Shown here: positions 1-12,097 of the stretch, in pieces
Layout of the letters: each line of letters begins with the position of its first letter
Position numbering within the stretch: position 1 is the stretch's first letter
DNA from: Pollenia angustigena
Taxonomy: Eukaryota > Arthropoda > Insecta > Diptera > Polleniidae
Direction: 5' to 3'
Length of the DNA stretch: 64,000 nt
Assembly (NCBI GenBank): GCA_930367215.1
Contig: OV884059.1
Location: 61,103,393-61,167,392 of the forward strand
Position numbers and translations under genes: made by a program
Notes under the pieces: generated by a model
The model's database searches: none
Seen by the model: the letters and a program-made list of their open reading frames with translations, nothing else
Told to the model about the DNA's origin: nothing

Positions 1-1031
1 ATTCGACCTTCTACTTTTCTTATTTTAATGACAGAGTCATCAACGAGTTTAATCGAGGTGTTCAATCATTTAAACCCCTGAAGTTCGGTTATTGTCTCGA
101 CAAGGAACCCATTGTTTGAGTGTATAAATTCTAATTGAGCCTTTATATTAGGTACGTTTAAAATATTGTTTACTTTTTATAGCGACTGCATTATTTTCGT
201 TAAAATTATTTACCACATCCTTAAATTCTTCAAAATTTTTGGCATAATACTCAACTGCCGGCAACCAGTTCCCCATCTTGTTATACATGCTTGAAACGCG
301 AAGGTGACTTTAAAAACTTTCATGCATGGCATGAGCTTAGCATGTGACATGTTACATTTTTGGGTAAGATACCTTCAAAAAATGTCAAGTAGAGCAACAT
401 TTTATTTTTATTAAAGTCTTCTAAAAGAGAAATTGAGTCTTTGAAAGTTCGAGCTAATGAAGCATGATTCTCCTTTTCCAACTTTACAATATTAAACAAA
501 AATTTGTGTTTACTCTGTTCTTCTTCGGCATACAAGATCCCAACAATTACGTTGACCACGCAACGTCCTTCAGTGTCCATTGTTTCGTAGACAGCCACAA
601 ATTTTGTGGCTTAATTCTTTCAACAATGTCACATAGTTGTATAGTGTACAACTTGTCGAGATAAGTTTTTCTAAGGGTTGTTTCCGTAGGGTTGGTTTCG
701 TTGGTATATTTTCTAAAAAATTCTAAAATTTTGGTTGATTAGCTTATATAAAGGTGTATCTGCAGACACCAGAGCATCACACAATTCCAAACTAATTTTA
801 CTAGTTTTATCCTCAAAAGTTGATTTTCTTCAAATTAAAGTTTGCGAAACCTTTTCATAAATCATAAATCTTTGTGTTTCTGGCTTTGAAGGTGCTGATT
901 TACTACAAATTTTTAATTGGAACACCTTTATTGTAAACTTTGCAAAAAAGTACTTTTCCATCTATTTTGAAGACTCAAAAACACACTTATTTAAAATATT
1001 ATTTTTTGATATTTTTTCTTTTGGCATTTTT
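1..1031 (-). pseudogene. hAT-type transposase remnant (CGGBP1-like group)
   Basis: On the minus strand a start near 1029 (MPKEKISK) opens a chain of reading-frame pieces resembling insect hAT transposases of the CGGBP1-like group. The N-terminal part with the ALVSADTPLYKL stretch lies about 730-790, the block with ETMDTEGRCVVNVIVG about 530-590, the LEKENHASLAR block about 430-490, and the WLPAVEYYAKNF block about 230-290, running off the left edge. Stops and frame changes interrupt it throughout, so it cannot encode a working transposase. The longest open piece is 320-598. The family is DNA-binding, cut-and-paste and nuclear. The call rests on recognising these blocks; the exact hAT subfamily is uncertain. 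Confidence 0.6.
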
Positions 1032-2055
1032 TTCCTTAAAAACAATTTGTTTTATCAATACTTTTTGGATTTTAGGTCATACTTACAGCGTAAATCCAAA
1101 ATATCCTGTTTAATTCTATATTTTCTTCGCCGAACGTTATTTTTATTTGAGGCTTTTTCAAGTAAAAAAAAAAACCGTAAACAAAAGGAAATGTCAAAAA
1201 ATTTTTATTGTTACTTCTACAATTATACAAATATGTGCTGCTTTTTAAAAGTAAAAGAAACAAGGTGAAATTATAATAAAATGTAGGTAATTCAGTACCA
1301 AACACCAACATGTTGTTGCTTTTACTCCTTGAAAATGTCAAAGTTAGCAGATTTTCCCATCCTTTTTTGACCGTTTGACAGCTTCAGGGCTGAAACAACT
1401 ATAATTAGCTGATCTACTGGCTACACCTTATAATGAATTCGCCTTGAACAGAAAGATATTTCTTAACAAAAAAACTAAGAAAAGAGCAATTTTTTTTTAT
1501 AAATATTACAAAATATGACGAAAAATGTGAATTTATAACAAAATATCCCAAAATACGACGAAAAATATGCACTAACAAATTGATGCCATTTTACTGGAAA
1601 CATTGTGATTCGCAAAGATATTAACTTGAGGTTGGTCTCAGAGTAACGACAACAAACATGCATTTGCATGAAGTCCCTTGCCCTGATAATAAATTATCCC
1701 CAAAAATCCCCAGCGAAAAAAAGATTTGCCCCAAAAAATCCTCTGGGGATTTTCACGAAATTTTTATCCCCAATTTCAAAAAAAAATCCCCAAATTTTTT
1801 TATTTAAATACAGTAAAATGACGATTGCCGATTTTTTTATTAAAAGTTTTTTTTTTTGGCTTTACTTAAAACTAAAAAGTATCTTGGCTAACTATGAAAG
1901 TTATATTGCCAGGCTATCACACGAATAAAATTTTTTGGCTAACCAATTTAGGTTATAGTGCCAGGGTATCACATAATTTCCAGAGCGTCAACCACAAGAC
2001 CTCGTTCGACCTAAACCTTCGTATAGGAAGGCGAGAGCTTCCCGAATTCGTTCCG
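1032..2055. other. A+T-rich intergenic DNA, no gene seen
   Basis: No coding signal is recognised. It contains runs of 'atcccc(a)aa' words at about 1690-1800 and an imperfect tandem pair of about 50 bp at 1883-1975, both copies starting with ttggctaac and ending in a 'gccaggctatcacac'-like string. Probably decayed repeat DNA. Confidence 0.4.
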
Positions 2056-2283
2056 GAGTATTTTTTTTTTTAAAGTCTGAGTTTTATTTGGTTCTCCACC
2101 AGACAAAACCTTAAATTGAGGTTGCACAAAATCAATGGCGACAGCGGTACCGTAACTCGGTACAGTTATACGACGCCAAGCCATTAACCAATGCGGGGTG
2201 ACACTGTAAAACGCACGAAAAGCAGACAAACAAGAACGACCTGATTGTCCTTTAAAAAAAAAATGACAACGACTCCACTCCAC
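2056..2283 (-). pseudogene. possible processed retrocopy with poly(A)
   Basis: Read on the minus strand, a 90-codon open frame (with blocks TPHWLMAWRRITVPSYG and PQFKVLSGGEPNKTQ) overlaps an AATAAA hexamer, which is followed about a dozen bases later by an 11-base A run (plus-strand T run at about 2061-2071). That signal plus A-tail layout is what a reverse-transcribed mRNA 3' end looks like. I do not recognise the parent gene, and no target-site duplication was found. It could instead be chance or part of an unknown transposon. Confidence 0.3.
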
Positions 2284-2789
2284 TCAGAGCAGTTTTACGA
2301 GTGTTTATTAAAAGTAATAGGGATTCTGTCATCAATAAAACACTTAAAAGAAATATTTTCAATTATATTGGGAACAGTCCAAAACGAAAGGCTCAATTTT
2401 TTCGAAATACAAAAATTATTGGATATTAAATAAAAACAATGCTTTCCCCATCAGCCAGGCTTTCATAAGAAGCATTAGTAATTCGAATTTTATAATTATA
2501 TGAAAGCCGTCACTTTTTAAAAAATGGTTAAATCCACTTTTTTCACTGAAGTCATAATCACCAGCGTTGTCTACTCGATGTGTTTCGCACCATTTTGGGT
2601 GCGTTTTTAAATTTTGTGTGCGAAAAAATCATTTGTTGGTGCCTGGTGCGTTTTTTTTTTTAATTTCGGTGCGCTTTTTTTATTGCAAATTCAACACAAC
2701 TGTTTGTTTCAGTATGAGAAAAAATGTTTGTACAATAAAAAATACACTTGTTTCTATACCATTTCATTCAACAACAAGTAATGACGTTT
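2284..2789. other. no gene seen
   Basis: A+T-rich sequence with short open frames on both strands that match nothing I recognise. Confidence 0.4.
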
Positions 2790-4212
2790 AAGACGTACCC
2801 AAGGCCTATCCCAAGGTATATTTACACAAGGTAAACTCGTTGGCCCATATGTTTGTCAGCTGCAGTGATGTTAACCGTACGGTAATTACCCTTTTTTACG
2901 GTAATTTTGAGCCCCAAAAGGTAGCAAGGTAATTTCATTTAAAATACGGTAATATTAAGATTTGGGTTTTTATTATTCATGTAGGTACATACCTACAAAC
3001 TTACATATGAAGGCTTTATGATTTTAACTTTTGAGAGGTTATTTTCAACGGCAATTTTAAAAATAGATGAATGTTATACAAAAAATCAAGAATGTTTATG
3101 TTTCTGCAAATTCTAAGGTAACAGTGATAAGTGTAAAATATGAAAAATTAAATAACTCATTGTATATTATTAATTTTATTTTAAACTTTTTGTTTGTTTC
3201 AAAATCAAAAACTTTTAAGGCATTTAAAATAGCTACAATGTGCTGGATGCATTTAACTATAGTAAATATTAAAACTTTTCAGTAGAAGCAAAACTATTAC
3301 ATATTAATTTTGTATTTAAGGCGTATGGAAAAGAACTTTTAAACCAATCGTTTCATCATAAGAAGATGACAAAATAGCACTTTATTTTACAGCGGGTATA
3401 TATGAATATTTCGTATAATTTTTTTCAAAAACGAGAGTCCAACCTCCGGTCCAAATTTAGCTTTTTAGCTTCAGTCGTTTAGGCTGTGCAATGATGAATC
3501 AGTCTGACAGTAACGTTAGAATTTTATTTACATATATGATGTTTTTACTTTCGTATTGATAAAAATACAATAATTTTGGTTAAAATGTATTTTAAAACAA
3601 GGATTTTCGTTTAAATTTTTCATAAAACACATTTAAAATGTTGCTGTGAATGTTTAAATTAAAAACCTTTGCGTACGGTAATTTCTTCTCAAAAACGGTA
3701 ATTTGTAGAGGACCGTAGGTAATGAAAAAATAAAAGTTAACATCACTGGTCAGCTGATTACCCCTAGTTGGAACCCAAACGTCAAATTTCGTGTATATGA
3801 GCCAAAATTTGTACATGTGTGCGTTAAATTGTTTTTGTTTTATATGAAGACAATTTTGACAACTCGGTTTCTTTTATAGACCAACATGTCTACATTCTCA
3901 AATGAGTCTATCTTGCGTAAATATACCTTGGCCTATCCAATAGGTCTGCTTACTTCTACAACAATACAAAAAACAACAGGCATTTTGTTTGTGTAAAATT
4001 CCTCGCCGTTGTCAAAATCTTACTACTACATAGGCAAAACAAAAGGAAAAATGTGTTTTGTGTGCATGTATGTGTGGCAAAAAACCAAAAGAGTAATCAA
4101 AAATATACACGTATAAGGAAAATGTAAACAACTTTTGATATCGTTGAGGAATAAACCAAATAAACATCTGGCTTCTTAAGCAGACCTATTGGATAGACCT
4201 TGGACGTACCAA
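2790..4212. mobile_element. nested inverted-repeat (MITE-like) elements
   Basis: Three levels of inverted repeats are visible. The outermost arms pair a 'gacgtacccaaggcctatcc' end near 2792 with 'ggatagaccttggacgtacc' ending about 4210. A second pair joins 'ccaaggtatatttac' (about 2812) to 'gtaaatataccttgg' (about 3930). The innermost element runs 2864-3748, with 'cagtgatgttaac' at the left and 'gttaacatcactg' at the right and subterminal 'acggtaatt' words. A further palindromic pair 'aataggtctgctta' / 'taagcagacctatt' lies at 3940-4195. No transposase is recognised, so these look non-autonomous and inserted into one another. Confidence 0.6.
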
Positions 4213-4432
4213 AAAAAAAAAAACCATTAGCGACATCATTTTCAATTTCCGTTTTTTTTTTAATAAATGACTTTATTGGAAACACTTGCATCATTTTATA
4301 GCAAGAACAATTTTATCGTAAGCGACAAATTTCATAAAAAATTATTTGATTTTTGGCGCTTTATTTATTTATTGTTATTTTCGCGGTTAGGGCTCGATAT
4401 GCACTAAGTAAGACGGTCTTGTTGTTGTAGAT

Positions 4433-4698
4433 AATCGTGGTTATTCCAAAATACGCGTCGAAGAAGTGAACATTTACATGATAACAAAAACAAAACAAAG
4501 CCAAATTGACAAAAATTGTTTTTGTTTATCATACAAAATTTACAGTTTTTAAAAGAGAAAGAAACGCGTTATAACTCTCGCGTTAATTTTATTTTAGAAT
4601 TGTATAGATAACAAAAACAATTTTCGTCACTTTGGTTTGGCTTTGTTTTCATGCAAATGTTCACTTCTTCGACGCGTATTTTGGAATAACCACGAATT
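4433..4698. mobile_element. MITE with about 40-bp TIRs
   Basis: The left arm starting 'cgtggttattccaaaatacg' (4436) is matched in reverse complement by the right arm ending 'cgtattttggaataaccacg' (4695). The pairing runs about 40 bp into the element. Interior is A+T-rich and non-coding. Confidence 0.7.
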
Positions 4699-4799
4699 TG
4701 TATTATGTAAAGAAACATTTCATTATATGAACATTGCTGCATTATAAATATTGAATCCATACAATTAATCGATAATAAATAATTAATTATCTACACCAT

Positions 4800-5040
4800 T
4801 TTTCATTGAAAATGAGAAAATTTCAGATGAAATTGAAGAAATTCCAAATTTATCAATTTAATATTAAAATTTCGCCATTCCATTTATAATTTTTTAATTT
4901 AAATTTTTTTTTCAAATTCAAATTAAAGTTCTTAATTTCGTTGGAATTTTCTCAATTTCAAATTCTTAAATTCAACTGCAATTTTCTCAATTTCATTTGA
5001 AATTTTCTTTAATTCAAATTGAAATTCTCAATTTTGTAGT
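4800..5040. repeat. degenerate 'aatttc / gaaatt' simple repeat
   Basis: Imperfect tandem words of the type 'aatttcaaattctt' and their complements fill this stretch, giving a low-complexity, self-complementary block. No coding potential. Confidence 0.5.
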
Positions 5041-6264
5041 ACAAATAAATACAAAAACAAAGTCTTGCTGTGTGTTATGGTCCCAAAGTGCAAAATTGGG
5101 CTGGTAGGACTTTTATATATATATGCTTTTTGCCAGGTGGAAATATATTCATATTAAACGGAATAGGATCGGAAGTGCCTTTGAACTTATCGTTTATCTA
5201 GAAAAGTGTTTCAGTTAGACCTATGAGAAGCATTAAGAATAGCAGATAATGGTCTTATTTACTTCAAAGTACTATATACCTTATATGGTTAAGTTGATAG
5301 TCTGTTAAAGTTTAAGCTTCTAAAAAAATAATTTTTAAGCAGATTAGAAATGTATTGATTTTAGGGCTAAAAAATCATTGCAAGTATAAACGTTGGGCGT
5401 TTAAACTACCAATGCAAACCATACGAATTTGACAACATTTATCGTACTGCTTCCACATTAAACTACATATAAATTTAAGTTTGCGTCAATCATAATACCA
5501 ACTTTTAAAAACGAATATATTTCGACCACGACAACAACACTCATAAGAAGGCCAAACAAGATATTTTTTCTGATACCTAAGCCAAAAACTAATTTTTTCA
5601 TGATAAAAAAATAAACGATTTAATTCTTAGTCCTTTTAATGGTTTGAGTCTTCGAAAATTAAAAAGAACGTAGACCGTTTTGCTAATGTAACTATAACGC
5701 CCATAATTCGATTTACTTTTGCTCTTGATGCCTGCTTATAGATGAAATAAGTATGTGGCAAATATGCTTTCATCGCTAAATGGACTATCACGTAAATCCT
5801 TTATATTAAATTTACTTATAATGGCAGAAAAAACAGATAAATTGTAATATATCGCTAAAGTGGCTAAAAACTGTAGTGACTATAAACGAAAAGTAGGCAT
5901 ATAACTTACTCTAAGCTTTGCTTTTGTTCAATAATTGATTTGTGGCCTTGCTATTATCACTGAAATATGGAATAGAAATATGTATGTTTTTTGTTCTAAT
6001 AAATCACATAAATTTACTGTTTATTCAAGAAATTTTTCGAAGTGTAACTTTTGACAAAAATTCTTATTTTTTTGGAAAATAACGTAACTTTTGTAATATT
6101 CCCCTCGCAGCGCTGTTATGTATGTAAATCAAATTTGCAACAGCGATTTCTTCTGCGCTGCAAGACTATTACCATTTTAACTAAATCACACATAAGTTTA
6201 TTCGGATAAACTGTTTTATTTTAAAATATAAATAAACACGAAATTGAAATTAAAAAAAGGTTAG
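5041..6264. other. no gene seen
   Basis: A+T-rich DNA without an open frame or repeat I can identify. A short imperfect palindrome around 'cgctgttatg...gcaacagcg' lies at about 6109-6150. Confidence 0.4.
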
Positions 6265-6540
6265 AAAAACTAATGCCCAATTTTCAGGATAGTATTTAAA
6301 TCAATATTAAGTTAATTTTCATAACAAACTTATGGCCAATTTTCAGGATTGATATTAAAACACATTTATTTTTAAAATCGTTTTAAATACAAAATTCTCT
6401 TCTTCACTAAAAACTTAAGTGAAACTTAATTCACCGATGTGGTACACTTAATTTCAACTTAAGTTTCCATTGTAATATTTTAGCAAGGTGACCTCAATAT
6501 CACAACAATACAACAACAACAGGCATTTAGGCATTTTTCA
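6265..6540. mobile_element. fragment of the long-TIR family seen again at 56.6-63.5 kb
   Basis: The segment begins 'aatgcccaattttcaggata', the same start as the left arm at 56646. It later carries 'ccgatgtggtacacttaatt' and 'agcaaggtgacctcaatatc', which are the reverse complement of sequence at 63150-63215. It is an internally rearranged or deleted copy, and its 'gacctcaat' junction supplies an unoccupied version of the target used by the hAT-type insertion at 57485-63143. Confidence 0.6.
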
Positions 6541-6570
6541 TACGTCACTTTTTTCATCTCTGTATACTTT

Positions 6571-6986
6571 CCCTGCAGATAACGAGACTAGTCCATACAT
6601 GCATGTAAAGAGTAGTCCATAAAGGAGTAGGAGTACTCCAAAGCTACTCCAAATATATGGTTAAAAGGTGTTCCATTTAACATTACGATGTCCTAGGGCT
6701 GGACCATATGACCCAGATTTGCATTACAACGGAGTAGTCTTAAAACTACTCCATGTTCATACATACTCTAGTGGACTAGTTTTGAGACTACTCCATGGTA
6801 TACTCCAGAGGATTAGTTTTAACTTCGTTTAAAAACGAAAACATTTCGTTTAAAAACGAAGACATGTCGCTTCACTACAAACTGTTTTTAACAATGACAT
6901 GGTCCATGCTTGCATAACATTGGACCAGTCCAGGGAGTAGTCCATTTCATCAAAATGGATCACGTAGTCCAATATTATCTGCAGGG
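6571..6986. mobile_element. CCCTGCAG MITE, copy 1
   Basis: TIRs are ccctgcagataa at the left and ttatctgcaggg at the right, flanked by a 2-bp direct repeat TT (6569-6570 and 6987-6988). Subterminal 'actagtcc' and 'actactcc' words recur in both orientations. No coding capacity. A second copy is at 56898-57478. Confidence 0.75.
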
Positions 6987-7180
6987 TTGTGGCTTTTATA
7001 CAGCAGTAAATGATATAGAATAAAATATACAAAAAAAGCTGCTATTTTAGTGCTGACAACAAAGAAGGTTGCAAACCGAAAAAATAAAAATATACCAAAA
7101 TGATTGAAAAAAAGCATTTAAACAAGTAAAAGTAAAACATTAATGAATATGTTAATATAGTTAGCCCCTAGAAAAGCACT

Positions 7181-7504
7181 TTAGGAGTGCTTTGTTTGCA
7201 TGTTAAAAGAAGCGATTATTGTCAGCAGAAAATAGTCCTCCAAACCGGGAACACCCCATACAAAAATAAGGCATCCCATCAGCAGGTTTGAAGCGATTTG
7301 AGGTATGAGTTCATACACAAAACCTGCTCCTTTTGGAGCACACTTTTTACTGGGGTTTCTTCCCGAAGGAAGTATCTTCCGCAATACGAAATCGATAATT
7401 GCCACAATAATATTTTTCATCCAGGCAATACGTTTGGCAATACATAAGGTGTGTTTCTGTGTTTGCTGGGGTGTTTTAAAAATTGGCCAAATAGAAAACA
7501 ACAA
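7181..7504 (-). CDS. unrecognised 107-codon open frame, uncertain
   Basis: The frame is open for over 100 codons and has two hydrophobic stretches that could be membrane segments (around NIIVAIIDFVL and SNLLMGCLIFVWGVPG). There is no ATG at its beginning: the reading frame enters from TTG codons next to the hAT-type insertion at 7522. I do not recognise the protein and cannot connect it to sequence beyond that insertion at 9546 in the same frame. It may be an exon fragment, part of an unknown element, or chance. Confidence 0.15.
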   Translation of the reverse strand: MLFSIWPIFKTPQQTQKHTLCIAKRIAWMKNIIVAIIDFVLRKILPSGRNPSKKCAPKGAGFVYELIPQIASNLLMGCLIFVWGVPGLEDYFLLTIIASFNMQTKHS

Positions 7505-7521
7505 AAGTAATATATCGGAGA

Positions 7522-9545
7522 CAGAGACCTGCGCCGAAGCGGCTTAGCCGGCTGTTAGCCAGCCGCCGATGAAAATATTCGTAGCCACCGCCGCCGAAAT
7601 TTCTTCGGCTAAAAATCGGCTGCAGCTAAGCCACCGATTACTTTGTAAATAATTTTTATTCTCTTTTTTTAGCACATTGCCACATTCTTTTTTTTTAGTG
7701 TATCCTTAAAAAGTGCAACTCTTATGGCCATTTTCTCAATGTATCGATAAACTGGCTGTTACTAAATGTCAACAAAAATGTATTAGAGCGATAACGATTT
7801 TGGGTTTCTCAATATATCGACAAAAAACATTGTTTTCAGCTGGCAACACCTCTCAAAATACATGTTAAAGCTGGTAGTCAGCTGATTGAATTTATCTGTA
7901 CGGTATATAAAAGGAAAATAATTAATTGGCAGATGAGTGCTGGTTAGCTTTGCGACAGAATAGAAGCAAATTAGACATTGAGAAAACCAAATTTCTTAAA
8001 TGTGCAGTTTTTCGCTGGGATAAGAGATAATCGTGTAATGAGAAAACGGGCATTAGTTTCTTGTGTATAAAGCACCAACATTTCATCAAAATTTTTAAAA
8101 TAACGACATATAGGAAAATGAGTGAACACTGGTGTAATCGTTGATTATTTTTTGTAATAACTATTCTGCGTATTTTCCCGCCGAAAAGTTTTAACTCTGT
8201 TCAAATTTGACCAAATCACTTTTGTTAAACAGCCTTAAGTGTTGATTGTTTTAAAAACTATATATTTGGCTGCAATTCATAATTAAATAAATATGTGGGA
8301 GAATAACAAAATTAGAGATTTTTTAAAACTTCAAAAGTAATGGAGGATGAAACTTATTCCAGCGATACGGTTGCCGATATCCAGGGCTGTCAGATATGGC
8401 GATTTCTCGCCAAACGTGGCGATTTTGAAACGTGTTTGGCGATGGGATTTTCCATTTGGCGACTGGCGACTTGTATGGCGATTTCTGATATAGCTGGCGA
8501 TTAACTTGGCTATTTTTACCATTTATAATATTTCGGCGATTTTGTTTAACAGCTTGTCATTTTTTTATCATTACTAACATAAAAGAACTTGCAACTTTTT
8601 TTCACATGAGTTTTGTAGTATGTATACAGGTCAAAACTCCAGTAATAAAATCGGTGAGGCTGAAGTGTACAATCTTATAGACTTGTGTAATTAATTAAAG
8701 TTTTTCAACTGAATACATATATGATCTCCATTTTATGTTATTTAGAAAAAAATTACAGAAACAACACAAAATTTATTTATTTTTCTCAGTTTTTGGCGAT
8801 TTTTTGCCTGAAATATTATACTAGCGTTTTATGTATGCAAAATTTAATTTAAAAAAAAAAAATTTTACAAAAACTGAACAAAATTGACGTTTGGCGATTT
8901 TTGGCGATTTCTGACATCCGGTTTGGCGATGGAGCTCAAAAATATCTGACAACCCTGCCGATATCAGCGAGTTCAGTTCAGATTTCGTGCATTACGAAAA
9001 TAGTGAATTTTAGAGTAAAACGCAAATATGTTTGTTTGCGTCACTACTGAGGCATTCGTGTACGCGGTCAAAGAAATTTCAACGTGGTCGAAATTTTGGT
9101 GTGTCACTGTACCACATTTTGTCCTTTTTTATGATAACGTTTTCAAGCCGAACAAAGATAAATAGACTTTCTAAAAAAAGATGGTGTGTTTTATTATAAT
9201 TGTTTTATATGTAAAAATGTTAAATTTTGTACCTCTGGAATAGCTAATTATTCAATTAATGTTTGATTTCCTGTGTCATTGAAAACATATGACTCCTGTT
9301 TAAACAAAAACATATTTTTATGCCATGAGAAGTGAATTATAGTTTGAAAAATTGCTTAAATGGTTTGTTATAATACATATAAACACATACAAATATGTTT
9401 ACACAAATGTACATCATATAATTTTAATATATGTACATATCCCATCGGCTGACAGCCACATCGGCTAACAGCCGGAGCGAGCCGCCGCCGGGAAATTTTT
9501 GCGTCAGCCGCCGCCGCCGATGAAAACCCACGGCGCAGGTCTCTG
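7522..9545. mobile_element. hAT-type non-autonomous element with 8-bp TSD
   Basis: The ends are cagagacctgcgccg and its reverse complement cggcgcaggtctctg, flanked by the perfect 8-bp direct repeat atcggaga at 7514-7521 and 9546-9553. CAG-type termini and 8-bp duplications are hallmarks of the hAT superfamily. The subterminal 100-150 bp are rich in gccgcc/cggctaag words in both orientations, in strong contrast to the A+T-rich surroundings. No transposase frame remains. A second hAT MITE is inserted at 8382-8957. A related, larger element is at 57485-63143. Confidence 0.85.
8382..8957. mobile_element. hAT MITE nested in the larger hAT element, 8-bp TSD
   Basis: Terminal repeats are cagggctgtcagatat and atatctgacaaccctg (imperfect). 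The perfect 8-bp direct repeat ccgatatc flanks it at 8374-8381 and 8958-8965. The interior carries many 'tggcgattt' words in direct orientation. Non-coding, probably mobilised in trans by a hAT transposase. Confidence 0.85.
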
Positions 9546-9588
9546 ATCGGAGAGCTTGCCGAAAAATACTTTTTTAATTCATACAAAA

Positions 9589-9786
9589 CAAGGCGAATTC
9601 ATGTTAACGGTGGTGTCGATACTACAACAATTAACAACACCAAAAACAACAATGTATTTTGTTGCTGCATTCGTTTTGGCCGATAAGTCAAAAACACAAG
9701 TAACTTTTGACATTCCTCTCTTTAATTTAAAAAAAAAAAGTAGCACAGCTGTGTTTTCAACGCCACCTGAAGGTCAATTCGCCTTG
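9589..9786. mobile_element. MITE of the 'caaggcgaatt' family
   Basis: It starts caaggcgaattc and ends tcaattcgccttg, with extra copies of the terminal word at 9810-9845. Members with the same terminal word occur at 10722-10919, so this is a small local family. Confidence 0.5.
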
Positions 9787-9947
9787 ATACAAAACATAAA
9801 AACACATTTTAATTCGCCTTGCCTGGAAGTCAATTCGCCTTGCCAGTACGTGAGCCAAGATAGCGTCCACGAAATAGAGTTGATTTTTGGGAATTTAAAA
9901 ACCGGGGGAAAAATACCCAAATAATGGGATTTGCAGCATAAAACCTG

Positions 9948-10443
9948 GTACTCTGTTCAACATTTCACGTGAAATGCTGTCAAAATGCATATGAAAAAAA
10001 CTTGTGCGGAATGTCCATGAAATAATGTTGATGGAGTTGTACTCTGTTTATTTTGTGAAAAAGTACCGAAATGTTTCTGGCAACATTTTTTTTACAACTG
10101 CGAAATAATGTAAGCTGCCTTTATTTCACGTGGAATTTTAAGCAAAAGCAAAAAAGTATGAACTTAATATTTAAAAAAGAAATAAAAAATTAAAATAACA
10201 CAATCGGTAACAGTTTTTTATTCGTATTTACTTTTTTTTATTCATTTTTTTATTAAAAAAAAATAATTTTAGTAAAATACATGTGGCGTTTGTTTACATA
10301 CACGAAACAATGTAGCATACTTTGAAGGAATAAGAACGTCAAATTGTACAAACTCGCAAGATTGGTAACATTGATAAATGCCAAAATTTTCGTGTGGAAT
10401 AATCAATGTTGCTTAACATTTTTCACAAATTTGAACAGAGTAC
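9948..10443. mobile_element. MITE with gtactctgttcaa TIRs
   Basis: The left end gtactctgttcaac and right end ttgaacagagtac are reverse complements. Interior non-coding, with 'cacgtgaaat' words near the left end. Confidence 0.6.
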
Positions 10444-10721
10444 TAGGCTTAAGAACAAAAAGTTAACGTCGAATTTAGGAATTTAAAAAGGGGAAGTAAA
10501 AATAACTAATATTTTTTATAAAAATACAACAAATAGTTAACACAAATTAAAAAAATATACTTTCAGAAACAAAATGAGTGATGCGTGGAAAAAAATTGTT
10601 CGGTTTATTCTTAAGATATCTGGGTTCATCCAAAATGGTCAGTCAAAAGCGTTGCTGATTTATCCCATGGAAGACAGGCTTTTTTCACGGTATAAACTGT
10701 ATATGTTTAGAAAGTAAATAG

Positions 10722-10919
10722 CAAGGCGAATTGACTAGAAGGTGAGGTCAACTCTACAACTACAATGCTTCTGTGGTCGGGTTGTCAAAAATATTGCTAG
10801 TAAAAAAAAACAGGTTTGTTTACATAAAAAACTAGTTTGTATACAAACTTTGACAAGTCGACCACTGAAAAAAAACACCATATGTTGACTTGACCCCACC
10901 TTCTAGTCAATTCGCCTTG
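10722..10919. mobile_element. MITE of the 'caaggcgaatt' family, better preserved
   Basis: The left arm caaggcgaattgactagaag pairs with the right arm ending cttctagtcaattcgccttg. The TIR continues for about 30 bp with few mismatches. Confidence 0.7.
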
Positions 10920-11700
10920 GTAAATAGTTTTCCGGACAAAAAGAGCGATGCGTGCAAAAAAATCGTTCGTAAATGTACTAAGGCAATAACTTAAAATACA
11001 TTGGAGAAAATAACCTGCCATAACAATTAACACAATATTGCTACACCATTAAAATAATTTTACACAAACAAAACATATAAACAATAGATAATGGTTACGA
11101 ACGGTATTAAGGGCTGTGTTCGTTTACACAATCACTAAAAAAATAGATATCGAAGTGGTTAAGATGCAAAATTTTGAGTAATTTGATGTTTTAATAGCGT
11201 AAGAGAGTAATGTTAACGGTAATCTGCAAAAAACTGTTTTTGCAAAAAGTGGTTTTTACAACGTTATTCGCTTTCTAATGCTTTGTTTTATGTCCTGCCA
11301 GTGCCAGACTAACAATTTCATCGTCACTGTTTCTATGCGCATATGACCTTTGTATGACTAAATTCTTTTGTTCGGCTCTTCTAGAGTGATTCTTCTGTAG
11401 AGAATATATTTCAAATTGTAAATGGAATGCGTCACATTTTTTAGCCTCAACATCGCCGGGTTTCACTTTAGAAATAGACATTACCTACTACATAATTAAG
11501 TATTTGTTTTTAAATTTTGCGTAAATACTTTTATTAAGTTTTTTATTTCAATTTTTTTAGCGCTTTTTGATTATAAATGGTTCACAACCCTATTCTTGTA
11601 CTATGGATTTACATAATATTTTTGTTTTTATATGAAGTTAGACTTTTATTATGACAAAACATTGTCAGGTGGAGACCCCATGTTATATTTTCGTAAGTCA

Positions 11701-12091
11701 CAATTTACACTAGGGACATTTCTTGCCGGACATTTTTTGAATTCTCTTTTAGTGCCGGTTCACACACGTCAAGTTTGACTCGTCAAGTCTTGAATTTTTA
11801 GGAGAGAGGGGAGAAGAAATGGCATTCTCTTTTCCCTTCTCTCCTAAAAGGTCAAGACTTGCCGAGTCAAACTTGACCTGTGTGAACCAGCACTTAATCT
11901 TACCTGAAGCGTTTACCTATGAAACATTAGAAGTCAGACAGAAATTAATACTTGTATGTAAACTACGAAAAGTAAGAAAGAGAAATGAAAAAATGTCCAG
12001 TACAGATATTCGTGTACTACACACTCTACCTTTTCGACCCCTCGCCATCAAACTTCGTCTGTCCGGCAAGAAATGTCCCTAGTGTAAATTG
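11701..12091. mobile_element. TIR element with a palindromic MITE inside
   Basis: The 30-bp TIRs begin caatttacactagggacatt and end aatgtccctagtgtaaattg. A near-perfect foldback element of 144 bp (11751-11894) lies inside, its arms beginning agtgccggttcacaca and ending tgtgtgaaccagcact. Read as one sequence folded on itself, the inner piece would form a hairpin of about 65 bp. Confidence 0.75.
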
Positions 12092-12097
12092 GGGAAC

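Noticed and set aside
9556..9924. 122-codon plus-strand open frame as a possible gene
   Set aside because: It overlaps the 'caaggcgaatt' MITE and its extra terminal words and contains lysine runs from A tracts, so it is most simply repeat sequence.
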